DNA of 64,000 nucleotides. It comes from Eudorina sp. 2006-703-Eu-15 (taxonomy: Eukaryota; Chlorophyta; Chlorophyceae; Chlamydomonadales; Volvocaceae). Each line of letters begins with the position of its first letter. Position 1 is the stretch's first letter. Below are positions 11,077-22,154 of the stretch, one piece after another. The stretch lies in assembly GCA_003117195.1 (NCBI GenBank), contig BDSI01000154.1:1-64000 (forward strand), written 5' to 3'. The notes below the pieces were generated by a model. That model ran no database searches. It saw only the letters and a list, made by a program, of their open reading frames with translations, and was not told the origin of the DNA. The position numbers were made by a program, and so were the translations under genes.

Positions 11077-11920
11077 AATGTGTGGACGATTCCACACATT
11101 AGCCTGCAGAAGCTATGAATAATGGCGTGAACGCATTGCCTCACATAATAATCCCGAACGGAGTGCGTTGTTCAACGTTACAGAGATAGGTTGCAGCTGC
11201 AGCAAGCGCAGGAGCCAAAACAAGGTTCCTCATCACCCAAGGACTGCCAAGCCGGCGTACTTACCCGTCACACTCGCAGCAGAACCCCATGCAAGCTAGC
11301 TGATGATTAGATAGGTGCCTGATGAAGGAATTCATAGGATGGACGCCTGAACTCCACGCACCACACATCATACATCTTCAAGTCGTTGCCTCCAGACGAC
11401 ACCAGTACTTCGTCTCAGCTACTTCGCGGCCTGGGCCCTTGCTCGGATCCTTCCACTGCTGATTTGCCAGTATCCGTCCGCGGAAATGCCCCGAGCAAGC
11501 AACATCAAGCAAGTAATACCCCTCACGCATCCTGGCGTCAGGTCCTAGGCATTGCACACACTACACGCACCGACCGCGCGAGGTAGAATAAAAAAGGCAA
11601 GCAAGACATTCACCTGCGTGAAACAAGGCGCCGCCTGCATGAATCAACCAGCCCACCGCACGTACAAGCACCAACTCAAACCGACCTTGCTTGGAAATTA
11701 AGACCCTTACCTTCACCCATCCACGCGCGCGCGTGTCCATGCATGCATGTGTTTGTCGTCATGCATCCCCAATTCAGCCATATCAGTGAAAATGAAATTA
11801 AGCACGCTCATAAATTACGCTCCCGGTCTGTACTCATGGATGACCGCTGTAAACATGAGGCACGTCTCGATGCAACCACCCCATGTCAGCATGTGTATGT
11901 ACGATATGTACGTGTGCGTG

Positions 11921-11954
<34 letters not shown>

Positions 11955-12707
11955 CAAGCGAGCAATTCATTGAGAGTCACCGGAAAACCGCATCCATATA
12001 TAAGTATATGAACGACACTGTGCATTCACTTGTACGCAAATAAAACTTCTAACGCGCATCCAAACAATGAAGCTGAAACTACCACAGGTCTTTCACACGC
12101 CCCGTCCAGATGAGATGCACGACATCATCAGCCACAGCCCGACGGCGGGACTTGCAGAAGACTGCCCTTTCTATCTATCAATGCAACAGAACCCGGCATT
12201 TGTACTCACAGACGTACATGCACACGGGCGTGCATGGCACAGCAGGATGAGCTAGCTATGTAAGCTACTTAGGCGGGTTTTGGAACTGAAGTACGCACAT
12301 TTACGTCTGTCCGTCATCAATGTACACCAATCAACGTCCACGCACCATTCCGTCGCTTATAGCTCATGCACGCATTCCACCATTGCGGCCCATCCATCCA
12401 TGCATGCAATCAAAATGTTTCAGCCAAGCGCCGTGCGTGCACGCACGCACGTCAACAAACACACGGCAAACACATGCATGACTGCTAGTATTGCTAGCAC
12501 AAACGGGGACGGTGCACGAAGCATGCACGTTCAGCTTCCTCTCCACGCACGCACGCTCTCATCAGTAGCAGTCATTGCAAGCAATCTCCACAGCTACAGC
12601 CGAGTATCCGTCGTCCACGATTGGTTGCAACCGAGGTAATTAAATTAAAGTGTTTTGAGTGATTGAGGTACATGCTAGCGCCCTGCCGTGCACGAATGTG
12701 CTGGCGC

Positions 12708-15700
12708 CTAATGGTCTCCGACGACCAACTTGTTGGCATAGTCGGGTTTACCAGCAAGCATGTTCCGTGGAGTGCTGGGGCGAGGAGGCATGCGAGGCAT
12801 GCGAGGCCCTGGCGGCGGGCGGGGTGATGGTGGGGGACGTGGCGGCGGGAGCCTGCCAGTACAATCCGGATCTTGATCATCCATCAAACCGTCGCAGTCG
12901 TCGTCGACTTTGTCGCCGCACACTCTCTCGGTCTCACCAGCACGACGGCAGAACGTAGTCAGGACAGCGCCGCTCGTGAGATTCACTTGTTCAAGGCGTA
13001 CAACCAGGTTGGTTTCCGTGTCCACGTACATCGTGTTATACCTCCAGGACAGTTGCTTGTTCAAATGTGCAAGCCGAACGGTATTTGCGAAGCCGTTGTT
13101 TCGGTCGTCCCCGTCGAAGCTGTGGACCAGGACATGCGATGTAGTGTCCCATCTTGGAAACAGAAGGTCGTACGGCGCCTGGTTCTTGCGGACTGAAACA
13201 AAGAGGCGCCGGGTTGGATTGACCTTTGGATTGCCAAGCGAGGCCATGACGAATGAGCGCGGGCCGTCCAGCTGGGGCGGTATCCAGACAGAGACCGGAA
13301 GAGCGATTCGGAGGTTGGAGGTGTTGAGCTCCAGCAGAGGCTCCGCCCAACCCATCTGCGAGGCGGGGCAGGGCAATACGATTGTATGTATTCCGTGTCT
13401 TCGGTGCCCCGTCGTACGTATGGGTGAGCGTGCGCTGTATTGCCGTATGTATGTAGTACTAGCAGTTACAACACTGGGGCGGGGACCAGGCCATAGCAAT
13501 AAGAGGGCAGGGCCAGCGGGGCGCAACGACCATCCACAATCCGAACCGCAGCAGGACCCCCAACCAAAACGCCGGCTGACGCCCGCGCATAATAATTATC
13601 GATAGATTGTGATTGCGTATGAGGTTCGCTCGTACATGTCCACGAAAACATTCATTCTGAGTGTGCAAGCAAACCGCTGTTGGGTTCCAGGCAAGGTGCC
13701 AGAAAGCTGCTCGAGTCCTCCGAGAAGCAAGGAAAGAGGGTTTTTACTAACTCATGGCGGGGAGATTAATTATTTACCCCAGTCACGCGTCGCACGCGAT
13801 GAATGTACTGCCAACCGTACCGTGTCGTGTAGGTATATCGTGCCGTGTAAGCTGCATCGTGCCATCGGGCGTAGCCACCCAATGATACAGAACCGCAGGT
13901 ATGGCTGCTGTCCTGCCAGCCGTGCCACGCTGTACCGCTAGTGTTATACGCACAAGCGCGCTCACCTGCCATGCGTGGGGCGCGTTGTAGCAGCGGATGC
14001 CACCATTTCCGTGATCCGTGCCCAAGGCGCACGTCTCATCGCACTGGTCCCCGATGTCGCAGTTACCCGGCACGGTGGCATGCATCATGTAGTAGTTGTG
14101 CCCTGCCTCGTGAAGGATATGCTCCAGGCCCGAGTTGGTCCAAGTCCCATCGGACCAGATGTAGCCTGTGCCGTACAGATTGCTACCAGTGCCAGACTTG
14201 AAGGGACCATTGGTTCCGAACCCGACTGTTCCAGCGCAGCCTGTTAATCATTTATCACCACAAAACAGCGAGGGAGGGAGCTCAGCAGGTGGATTACCTG
14301 TTGTGCGTGGGAGCCTTCGGAGAGGCCCCGCAAGAGGCAGGAAGCAATGCTGCATGGCTACTTGAGGCGGTGCCGCCAAAAATAATCTGCGGTGTCGCTA
14401 AATTCATGAACAAATGTCCCAGCAGTAGAAGAAACGAGGGAAAGGTATGCACATTGAAGGAAACGAGAAGTGCAGGCTCAACCCGTTTTCAGGACGCACG
14501 TACACATAGATAGCGTAGTTAGGGTTTTGGAAGAGACTAACTCGGCGGCAGCCCTGGAAGGACCCTGAAGGACGAGCACAACGAAACGCGCCCACAAATA
14601 CGCGCGCATATATATTATTGCTTACCATCGAGCCCGAAGGATTCATTTGGTAAGATTATAAAGCTGTGCGTGTAGTCAGTCACTTGGACACCCTGGGTGG
14701 CGGCGTACGCGGTTACATACTCCTGTATCTTGAACAGGTTGTCGGCATCGCAAAGCCGCGTCGAGTTGAAATCTCCCGTGGTATTGAGGCCGAGAAGGTT
14801 TGCGGGGGTGTTCGTCACCGTCCCGTTGCACGGGATCTCCACAGGGCCGAGGACCTGGACGTCGCCGACAACTGACTTTCCGTATGAGCATGTCTTGTAG
14901 TAGCCAGATACGTTGCGCTTGATAGGCAGGTAACTCCCGAAGAAGTAGTCGTACTGCATGCTAAGGGTGCGGTTCAGGAGATTGGTTCCGAAGAACACGT
15001 CGCGCACCATCTGCATACAAGGAAACAGCGAAGGCAACACACAAACTCAGTGCTGGGTTCGTTGACTCCATTGATCATCAGGATAGATAGCGAATGCTTG
15101 ATATGGGTCTGTGCGCTGTCCGTCAGACGAGTCATCGGACAAGGCGGCATACATGCAACACACCCGCCCCACACGCATCGCTTCCATACATGCGGACTGT
15201 GCCCATGCGCGCCCCCACTACAATCGTGCATGGTCGTTGGATACTAATAACCACGCAGCGACTTGAATGCTGCAAAGTCGCGCTCGTTACGAGTTATGTA
15301 ACCGTAAAGTGCAAGGCGGACCCTCACCGCCGACCGTTGCTACTGCAATCAACCGCGCACCTCCTGGGTCATCGACGCGGGCTGGTCGTACCCGCACAGG
15401 GTTACGATGAACACAACGTAAGACGGCTGCGTCAGCGGTTCTTGTGCCGCAAAAAGGCGGCGTCGCAAACTGTCCTTGCCGTCCCCATGACCGGTAGTGC
15501 CCAGCTGCCGTGGTGCCGTACATGTGTGAATCACGCGGTCCGTGATGCGGCTGTACGATATCTCCACCCGAGACCCGGTCGGTGGGACGGAAACCTTGCC
15601 CAGGGCTTCACAGAAGTTGACGGTGTACAGGCTGCCGCCGTCCGCCTGAAGGAGATTGATCTGGACATCAGGTCCGCTGCGCACTGTTCTCCGCAACGAA

Positions 15701-16314
15701 CTCAGCAGAGTACCTGGGGAGGGCGGTTCGTTGTTGAAGGGCATACATCGGGTGAGGGTCGAGAATGGGCAGCAGTCGGCGGCAGTGTATTGCGCGGCAT
15801 GCACGATGCGCAACGGTCCGTTCGGGCAGCTGCTAATTAAGCCGCAGCTGCTGCGGATGCTGAAGGGATACACCGCCGCCTGCAATGACGGTACCGGACA
15901 GTACACGTATGTCGAAGTGCTCGCCGTGTAATTAAAAACCATCAATCCGAGACCGACAGCCGGACGCAGTCGCGACGCATTTATTGAGTCAGGTCAGGCG
16001 CAATTCAGCAATTTCCCGTGCCCTCGAGTGCATGACTTGCATCTCGCAAAGTAAATGATTGGCCAGCTCGCTCGCGTGGGAACCCTGGCAGGTGATGTCA
16101 GATGGAGCTGATTTCTTCAGTATTGAGTTGTGCAAATTAGGGACCGTGGCACGACGAGCTCTGCCGACTTACCAGTGACAACTCCCAGGCGGTCTTCAGT
16201 TTGCCGCACGGCGGAACAGGAGGAGCACACGACGAGAGTTAAAGTTGCGGCGGCCGTTAGAGCGAGCCGCACTGAAATTAAAGACAACATAATGTTTGCT
16301 CTTTGCTGTCGCAC
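12708..16314 (-). CDS. Gametolysin-like M11 zinc metallopeptidase (gene 1)
   Basis: Predicted secreted zinc endopeptidase of family M11, whose known members (Chlamydomonas gametolysin, Volvox VMPs) cut cell-wall or matrix glycoproteins. Minus-strand exons: 16314-16173, 15713-15361, 15010-14626, 14240-13966, 13355-12708. All introns are GT-AG and phases agree, giving 600 aa. The first Met is at 16314; Met at 16290 (592 aa) is an alternative start. A hydrophobic signal-peptide core lies near residues 14-34. The active site HEAGHNYYMMH is at about 337-347, followed by a Cys-rich segment and CYNAPHAWQ. A Cys/Asp-rich CGDKVDDDCDG motif (531-550) precedes a Pro-rich tail of about 30 residues (RPPPSPRPPP) and a short end. 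The sister gene at 26278-30287 has the same exon phases, so the pair arose by duplication. Substrate is unknown. Confidence 0.93.
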
Positions 16315-17661
16315 TGACTGTGTTCAGTAAGTTTATGGGCAGAGCGAATCCCCTTACGGTTGCTTACGGTTGATGATTAAATTTAAAATACGGTCGTTCG
16401 ATCGACGCCAAAGAGACAAATAGGAATGCAATAATACATTAACTCAGTAAATAGTCATGCACGGTTTGACGTAGCTTTGACCGAAGGTACTGAGGGTATT
16501 TAAGATTTTTCAACGTACGACCATCGAACCGAAGGGTTGCGAGGTAGGCGGAAGTGGAAGCGGGGCATGGCAAACGAATAGCCGGAATTAGTACAGCCTG
16601 ATGGGTGACTACGAAATTTTACTTATGTGTGTTCGAATTTTAAGATCAAAACTCCCGCCCGGCTAGGTACCTCGCTGGACAAACTTCCTCAAAGCGCCCT
16701 GCAAGCGATATACAAATGAACTACGTTTGTATATAAACCGAACTCAATGGGTTCCCTTAAAGCTCCATCTGGACCGTTTTTGCAAGGCAATGATTGCACG
16801 ACAAGTCTTGCAATGCGGCAAATGATCAGACCACCGGGTTATGGACACAAAATAAACATAAGCAGAATTGCTTCAACCTCAACTTCGCAAGGATGAAATT
16901 TTGCTGTAGCTGACCACCTGACTTCATTCAACGGTTCCTACCCGCTGCCTACCTTACCAGCAAAGGTTATCAATTCATAATCCATGCGAACATGCAGGAA
17001 TTTTTACACAAAAAATTGCGTTGCACCTTGCATGGATAATAAAAACAGTGTGTGCAGCAGTTTCTGCCTTGAAGAAGCGTGCGGCATCCTGGCTGGCATC
17101 CACTCCGCTCCACTATCGTACGTATGTGGAATGCATGTTGGCTGGCCCCCAGCGTTTGTCGGCAACACGACCTAGACTAGTACGGTCAGATCTCCGCCCT
17201 CCCGGCCGCGCTGCGTCTTAGAGCCCGCTGCCGAACCCATGCTTCCCGCAGGAACCCTGGGACAGGGCGGCACGCATACGCCGCCTCAAACACCCGGCGG
17301 CATATCGTCCAGGTGCCATGGCACGAGCTGTGCACGCGCTATTAATCAACAACCTCGCCCTCCGCAGCCCCACACGCACACACTGTCGGCGCCGTGCCCG
17401 TTTTGTATGCCGTTCCAGCTCGGGTATGGCAGTCCCTACACATACGTGCCACAGCTGAGCTCCGGCGTTGGAGCTGCACACGCCACATGGCCATCACAAC
17501 CCACACCGCGCGCGCGCACGCTGCCCCGGGACAGTTCCAGAAGCGGTGAGCCAGGGATGAGCATTCCTACGGTGCCGCCTTGTTGGTTGCCTCAAATTCA
17601 TGTCTCGTGGCTGTCATGGCACACTACGTGCCGTGCCGTACAAGTTACCGTTTAATGCAAC
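16315..17661. other. Intergenic, nothing recognised
   Basis: Between the 5' end of M11 gene 1 and the LINE insertion. Stops are frequent in all frames at the AT-richer left part; a GC-richer stretch at 17180-17650 stays open without domain similarity. The promoter of M11 gene 1 should lie just right of 16314, but no clear TATA box or motif could be assigned. Confidence 0.4.
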
Positions 17662-17676
17662 AGTTACAAGGTGGGA

Positions 17677-17847
17677 ACCGACGAGGGGGAGGACATGATG
17701 AGGGTGGAGGACGATGACGAGGGGGAGTGGCAGAGTGGAAAGGGGCGGGCAATCGTTCTGGTGCCGGACCGCCAGATTATCCTATCCCGGAACGCATACG
17801 ATGCCCTGGGCAACATGGACGGGGGGGAGGATGAGGTCATGACCTAA
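17677..17847 (+). CDS. LINE ORF1 C-terminal remnant
   Basis: In-frame coding remnant that begins right after the target duplication and ends at TAA 17845-17847, three bases before the ORF2 start. It reads as an acidic segment followed by GRAIVLVPDRQIILSR and a short acidic end. The rest of ORF1 (nucleic-acid-binding protein) was lost by 5' truncation during insertion. No zinc knuckle remains in the part present. Confidence 0.7.
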   Translation, partial: TDEGEDMMRVEDDDEGEWQSGKGRAIVLVPDRQIILSRNAYDALGNMDGGEDEVMT

Positions 17848-17850
17848 GCA

Positions 17851-20800
17851 ATGCCCAGGGCAAGGGGCGACGGGCACTCTCTGCGGTATCGCCCGCTTAG
17901 GGTGGGCTCTTGGAACGCGGATGGGCTCAGGACACCAACGCACACAGCCAAGCTATGTGCCGCTCTGAAGTGGTGGGAACGCGAAAACATGGACGTTGTG
18001 TGCATCCAAGAAACCCACATTGCGACAAAACCGCAGTTCCAGCGCTTTGCGGAGACGCTGACGAAGGCTACAGCGGGCATGCAGATCAGAGGCTGGCAGG
18101 TAGTGGCACATTCGTATGCCCCGTCCATCCACACAGGGGGGGTTGCAATCCTCACCCGCACAGGGGCCCACGCAACAATCAAGCAAGTAGCCACACCCAA
18201 CCACCTCAGACCCACCATGCCGCATCGGGGCCGGATGTGCCAGTACTCGTTCATGTGGCGAGGACACAAGATCCATCTGGTAAACGTCTACTTGCCCACA
18301 TCGGGCAGTGCACCCACGGCAGAGCGAACATCCTTTGTTACTAAGCTCATCGCTCCGATTAGTCAGGGCAGCACGGAGGTGGACCCGGTGATGGTGGTCG
18401 GGGACTTCAACTTTGTCATGGACCCCGGAAAGGACAGCTCCGCGGGACCCAATGGGAGGGTGGCGGACAGGGCGGTGGCGCGGGCGTTTGCCGAAACGTG
18501 CACGAACCTCACGGATTCCTACCGCGCACTGCACCCCCAAGGGCGGGAATACTCGCATATGTACCACGCCCCAGCCCCGGGAGGGTCCCGGCTGGACAGG
18601 ATCTATGTCTCGAGCGCGATACACCCGTTCATTGCAGCGGCGGCCATGAGGGGCCAAACACCGTCGGACCACCGGATGGCTACCGTGACCCTGCTCCCGA
18701 GGACCGGCCTGGCGCAGGGCCCAGGCATGAAAAGGGTTAGGTGCGACTTCATGAGAGTGAGGCCGCTACACGACCACTTTGACGAATGGCTCACGGGAGA
18801 GCTGGCGGGCAAACCTGCCAGGGAAGACGCAGAGGGATGGCTGTCGTGGTGGGGCCCCTTCAAGACCCGTATGGTCGAGAAGATAAGAGAACTCAGCCAT
18901 GCGGCCAGACATGCGCGTGTACGACCGGGGGCTCGGAGCCGGACTGCCATCGAGCGAGCGGAGCAAGCAGAACTGAAGGCCGCCGAGGCACCCGGCGACC
19001 CCGCGTCGATTCAAGAAATGGTGGAAGCGCAGACGGAGGTACGGGCCGCTCTTAGAGAGGAAGGGGACGACATCCGGCGTCGGCTGCGGGTGCAATGGCT
19101 ACGGGAAGGGGAACGGCCGAACCGAGCCCTGACGGCCCTGGTCAAGCCACCCCAAGCGCAGAACGTGGTAGCTGGGCTTAGGGACAAGCACGGGAACTTG
19201 GTTACGACTGCGAAGAAACTGCCACAAGTGGTCGCGGACTACTGGGGGACGATTTGCCAATCCCCGGCGAATGTGACAGCGGAGGATAGGGAGCAAGTGC
19301 TGCAGGCCCTGCGGCACCGAAACCTAAGGATACCGGAAGACCAAGCAGCAGACATCGGCTCGATGGAGGTGTCCGCCACGGAGGTAGGAAGTGTCTTGAA
19401 ATCGCTGCGCCCGGGAAAATCGCCAGGATGGGACGGTATCCCGGGCGAGCTGTATAAGGGATACCGGGCGATGTTTGCAGACGTGTTGGCGAATCTGTAC
19501 ACGGCCATTGGAACCCTAGGGCGAACGCCGGACGGGTTCCTTGACGGGATCATCACCATTCTGTACAAGAATCGGGGGCATCGGTACCTGCCAGGTAGCT
19601 ATCGGCCGATTACACTGCTGTGCACGGACTATCGCATTCTAGCAAAGGTGCTAGCCAACCGCCTGGGCCCAGCCCTAGGCAAGGTGGTCACCCTGGAACA
19701 GTCGGCGTTTCTCCCGGGGAGACTGATAGGCGCAAATGTGCTGTTTCTGCGGTACCTGCCCCACCTGCTGGCACAGCAGGGCCGGTCAGGCTGCATAGCC
19801 TTCCTGGACATTGCGAAAGCGTACGACACCCTAGACCGGCCCTTCCTCATGGGATGCATGGACGCGATGGGGGCCGGGGAAGGGCTGATGAAGTGGACCC
19901 GTACCCTCCTGTCGGAGACAGCGGCGAGAGCAGTGGTGAATGGGTACAAGTCGGAGCTAGTCCCCATGACGGCGGGAGTCAGGCAGGGGTGCCCGTTAGC
20001 ACCACTGCTATATCTGTTTGCAGCACAGGCGCTGCTTTGCTGGCTGCAGCAATGCGGGGTAGGGATCAAGTTAGGACCGCAGGATAGCGAGCTCACTACG
20101 GCGGTGCAATTTGCGGATGATACGGAAGTAGTGCTGGAGAACACCCAGGCCGTGGCTCCATTCCTGGAATATATGGACACATACGCGAAGGCGTCGGGGC
20201 AACAGCTCAATCTCGACAAGGTGGAGCTTCTGGTTGTAGGGGCGGCGGACGAGTCGGGCACAGTCGCGTTGGGCGAGGGTCAGGACGTCGCGGGGTTGAG
20301 GATTGTTCACCACGCCACTGCGCTTAACCTCCCTTTCACGAACCTGGGAAGGGACGCTGAACTGGACTGGAGGGCGCACGGGGACAAGGTGAAAGAGCGC
20401 CTTCAGGCGCTATCGCGGCTATCCCTGTCGATATTCGGGAGGGCATCATCAGCGGCAGCATATGGACTGCAGCGAGTGACGTGGCACATGGAGCACGGCG
20501 GATTACCGCCCCAGAGAGAGAGTATGGCCTGGGAGAAGTTGGCGGCTCGCTTAATCGATAGAGGACTCGGCCCCGACGACACAGAACGGAGGGCAACAGG
20601 GGTTCCCAAATCGCTGTTGGCAGGGCACCCGACGGGAGGAGGGTTTGGGGCCCTACCCCTGCTGGAGCACGCGCGGGCCAGATGGGCCGGGTGGGCGGTC
20701 CGCTTCGTCCTGGGACCCAAGGGCGGGGCAGACGCCCCGTGGCGGCGAATTCTGCTTGAGTTCCTACGTGGAGCGATACCGGGCTTCGAACCCATTATGG

Positions 20801-21201
20801 CCTTGACGGCGCCCCATGCAGGACCATGGCTGGACTGCCCCGGACTACCGGAGGGAGTGAATCGGATAGCAAGGGCACTGAGTGCCCTCCCGCCCGTGAT
20901 CGATGTTGAGGCGGAGCCCCTGACCCCAGGGGGCTGGTGCTGGAATGCACCGCTGTGGGGCAACCCGCTATTACCACACGGGCTGCAACTAGGCGAGCGA
21001 CCGGGGATCGAACATAGGCATGCCGCCCTTGCCAAATGCCGGTCGCTGAGGACCATTGGGCATGCGGTTCGAGTGATATCCCGGCTCCGGGACACGACGG
21101 ACGGATGGGAGAGGAACTTGGACGCGAACCCCCGACCGCCCGCACACAGCGCCAGCGTCGCCGGGGATGGGCAATGTTTGTTAGGGAATGCTTGGGGGTA
21201 G
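17851..21201 (+). CDS. LINE ORF2: apurinic endonuclease and reverse transcriptase
   Basis: 1116 aa. The N-terminal third is an exonuclease/endonuclease/phosphatase domain: GSWNADG near residue 17, CIQETHI near 51, VVGDFNF near 183, LDRIYVS near 250 and the catalytic SDHRMATV near 272. The reverse transcriptase follows with RPITLLCTDYRILAKVLANR (motif 2), FLDIAKAYD (motif A), GVRQGCPLAPLL (motif B) and the catalytic FADD at 754-757 (motif C). These residues are intact. The frame ends in LLGNAWG*, while the expected C-terminal region continues in another frame from 21036. That implies a single-base deletion between about 21036 and 21201, or a programmed -1 shift. The protein nicks target DNA and copies the element's RNA in cis. 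Confidence 0.95.
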   Translation: MPRARGDGHSLRYRPLRVGSWNADGLRTPTHTAKLCAALKWWERENMDVVCIQETHIATKPQFQRFAETLTKATAGMQIRGWQVVAHSYAPSIHTGGVAILTRTGAHATIKQVATPNHLRPTMPHRGRMCQYSFMWRGHKIHLVNVYLPTSGSAPTAERTSFVTKLIAPISQGSTEVDPVMVVGDFNFVMDPGKDSSAGPNGRVADRAVARAFAETCTNLTDSYRALHPQGREYSHMYHAPAPGGSRLDRIYVSSAIHPFIAAAAMRGQTPSDHRMATVTLLPRTGLAQGPGMKRVRCDFMRVRPLHDHFDEWLTGELAGKPAREDAEGWLSWWGPFKTRMVEKIRELSHAARHARVRPGARSRTAIERAEQAELKAAEAPGDPASIQEMVEAQTEVRAALREEGDDIRRRLRVQWLREGERPNRALTALVKPPQAQNVVAGLRDKHGNLVTTAKKLPQVVADYWGTICQSPANVTAEDREQVLQALRHRNLRIPEDQAADIGSMEVSATEVGSVLKSLRPGKSPGWDGIPGELYKGYRAMFADVLANLYTAIGTLGRTPDGFLDGIITILYKNRGHRYLPGSYRPITLLCTDYRILAKVLANRLGPALGKVVTLEQSAFLPGRLIGANVLFLRYLPHLLAQQGRSGCIAFLDIAKAYDTLDRPFLMGCMDAMGAGEGLMKWTRTLLSETAARAVVNGYKSELVPMTAGVRQGCPLAPLLYLFAAQALLCWLQQCGVGIKLGPQDSELTTAVQFADDTEVVLENTQAVAPFLEYMDTYAKASGQQLNLDKVELLVVGAADESGTVALGEGQDVAGLRIVHHATALNLPFTNLGRDAELDWRAHGDKVKERLQALSRLSLSIFGRASSAAAYGLQRVTWHMEHGGLPPQRESMAWEKLAARLIDRGLGPDDTERRATGVPKSLLAGHPTGGGFGALPLLEHARARWAGWAVRFVLGPKGGADAPWRRILLEFLRGAIPGFEPIMALTAPHAGPWLDCPGLPEGVNRIARALSALPPVIDVEAEPLTPGGWCWNAPLWGNPLLPHGLQLGERPGIEHRHAALAKCRSLRTIGHAVRVISRLRDTTDGWERNLDANPRPPAHSASVAGDGQCLLGNAWG

Positions 21202-22154
21202 GAGCCGACGGGTGGCAGGAGTGGGACCGGTGGAGGGAGTGTGAGGCGGCCCTAGAAGCGCTCCGACAAGACATCCCACCAGGGTGGTGGGAAGCCGCCG
21301 AGGGGTCCCTGGGGCCCACCGAGGCGACCCCCCCAGGGAGAGAGGAAGTCACGGAAATGCTGGTGAGGCGCATGGGGTGGAGGCTGCAAAACGGCCTCAA
21401 GGTGGCACTCCACGAGTACACTGTGCGGTATGGCACGACACTGCAGCTGCAAAGCCTGGGGGAGGCGAGGCGTGCGGCGCACACACGCTTTGTTTGCGAA
21501 GCGCTTGGGGCAGAGGATACTGCGCCAGAAGTGTCGAGGATGGTTTCCAAGGTAATAGAGAACATGCAGCGGATGTGGACGGAGACCAAGTGGGAAAACT
21601 CCAATAAGGAGGCGTATTGGCGACTGGCGGTTGATGGCATCCCAATGCTTGGTAACTCCCACATGAGGGGGGCGGCGGTGGCCCCTTGTGGATGCGGGAC
21701 GTACCCCGGCGCCGGGGCGATACGGCCAACACCCAGGCAACACCATTTTTGGGGCTGTGGGGTGGCACAAGCGGTTGTCGCACAGATCGAGGCAAGGCTA
21801 GGGGTGAGCCTTCAAAGGCAGCAGGTGTGGCTCGCAACGCCCCCCGTGGGTGTGCAACAGTGTGTCTGGGACGTTGTCGTCTTGGCGGCAACCAGTGCCA
21901 TGGAAACGGGCCGGCGAGCCCTGAGGGCCGACAGGTCCAGGAACGCGGGCGGGATCCCGGGGTCCTTAGGGGACGCTGAAGGGCTAGCCGCCCGGCGGGC
22001 AGTGGCAGACTTTTGGAGCCGGCTCTACGACTTCGCTGAGCTGGGAGTCCCAGTGAAAGGGTGGTCAGCGGTGGGGGCTACACACCCGATCCTGAAAGTG
22101 CAGGACGGTCGTCTTGTGTGCCGAGGCCCGGTTCCGTCAGGCCAGGATTCTTAA
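21036..22154 (+). CDS. LINE ORF2 C-terminal part in shifted frame (CxC...HHFWxC motif)
   Basis: 372 codons overlapping the end of ORF2 by 166 bp in the -1 frame. The useful part probably begins near FVRECLGVGADGWQEW. It contains a cysteine-histidine cluster CGCGTYPGAG followed about 10 residues later by HHFWGCGVAQAV, resembling the C-terminal zinc-knuckle position of non-LTR elements. It is clearly related to the LINE fragment at 45796-46329 (shared GVQQxVWDxVxLAA, FAELG and HPIL). Because the relative reads through as one chain in this region, the break here is more likely a mutation than a real separate gene. Confidence 0.8.
   Translation: MPVAEDHWACGSSDIPAPGHDGRMGEELGREPPTARTQRQRRRGWAMFVRECLGVGADGWQEWDRWRECEAALEALRQDIPPGWWEAAEGSLGPTEATPPGREEVTEMLVRRMGWRLQNGLKVALHEYTVRYGTTLQLQSLGEARRAAHTRFVCEALGAEDTAPEVSRMVSKVIENMQRMWTETKWENSNKEAYWRLAVDGIPMLGNSHMRGAAVAPCGCGTYPGAGAIRPTPRQHHFWGCGVAQAVVAQIEARLGVSLQRQQVWLATPPVGVQQCVWDVVVLAATSAMETGRRALRADRSRNAGGIPGSLGDAEGLAARRAVADFWSRLYDFAELGVPVKGWSAVGATHPILKVQDGRLVCRGPVPSGQDS

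Larger units (their letters stand above)
7470..12700. other. Gene-poor region with scattered repeats
   Basis: No supported gene. Visible structure: a 9-bp hairpin around 7558-7587; a nonamer array CACTACACG (about 7672-7705); G/C-run repeats with GGTACTTAAGCGGGG (about 7845-7950); a tRNA-like segment near 8180; a TTTGCGAC-CTAATTATT duplication (8465-8530); a dispersed 85-93-bp repeat at 9298 and 10408; a GC-rich stretch of CCTGGGA motifs (10050-10290); a 12-mer minisatellite (10968-11076); a GT microsatellite (11915-11953). Confidence 0.5.
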
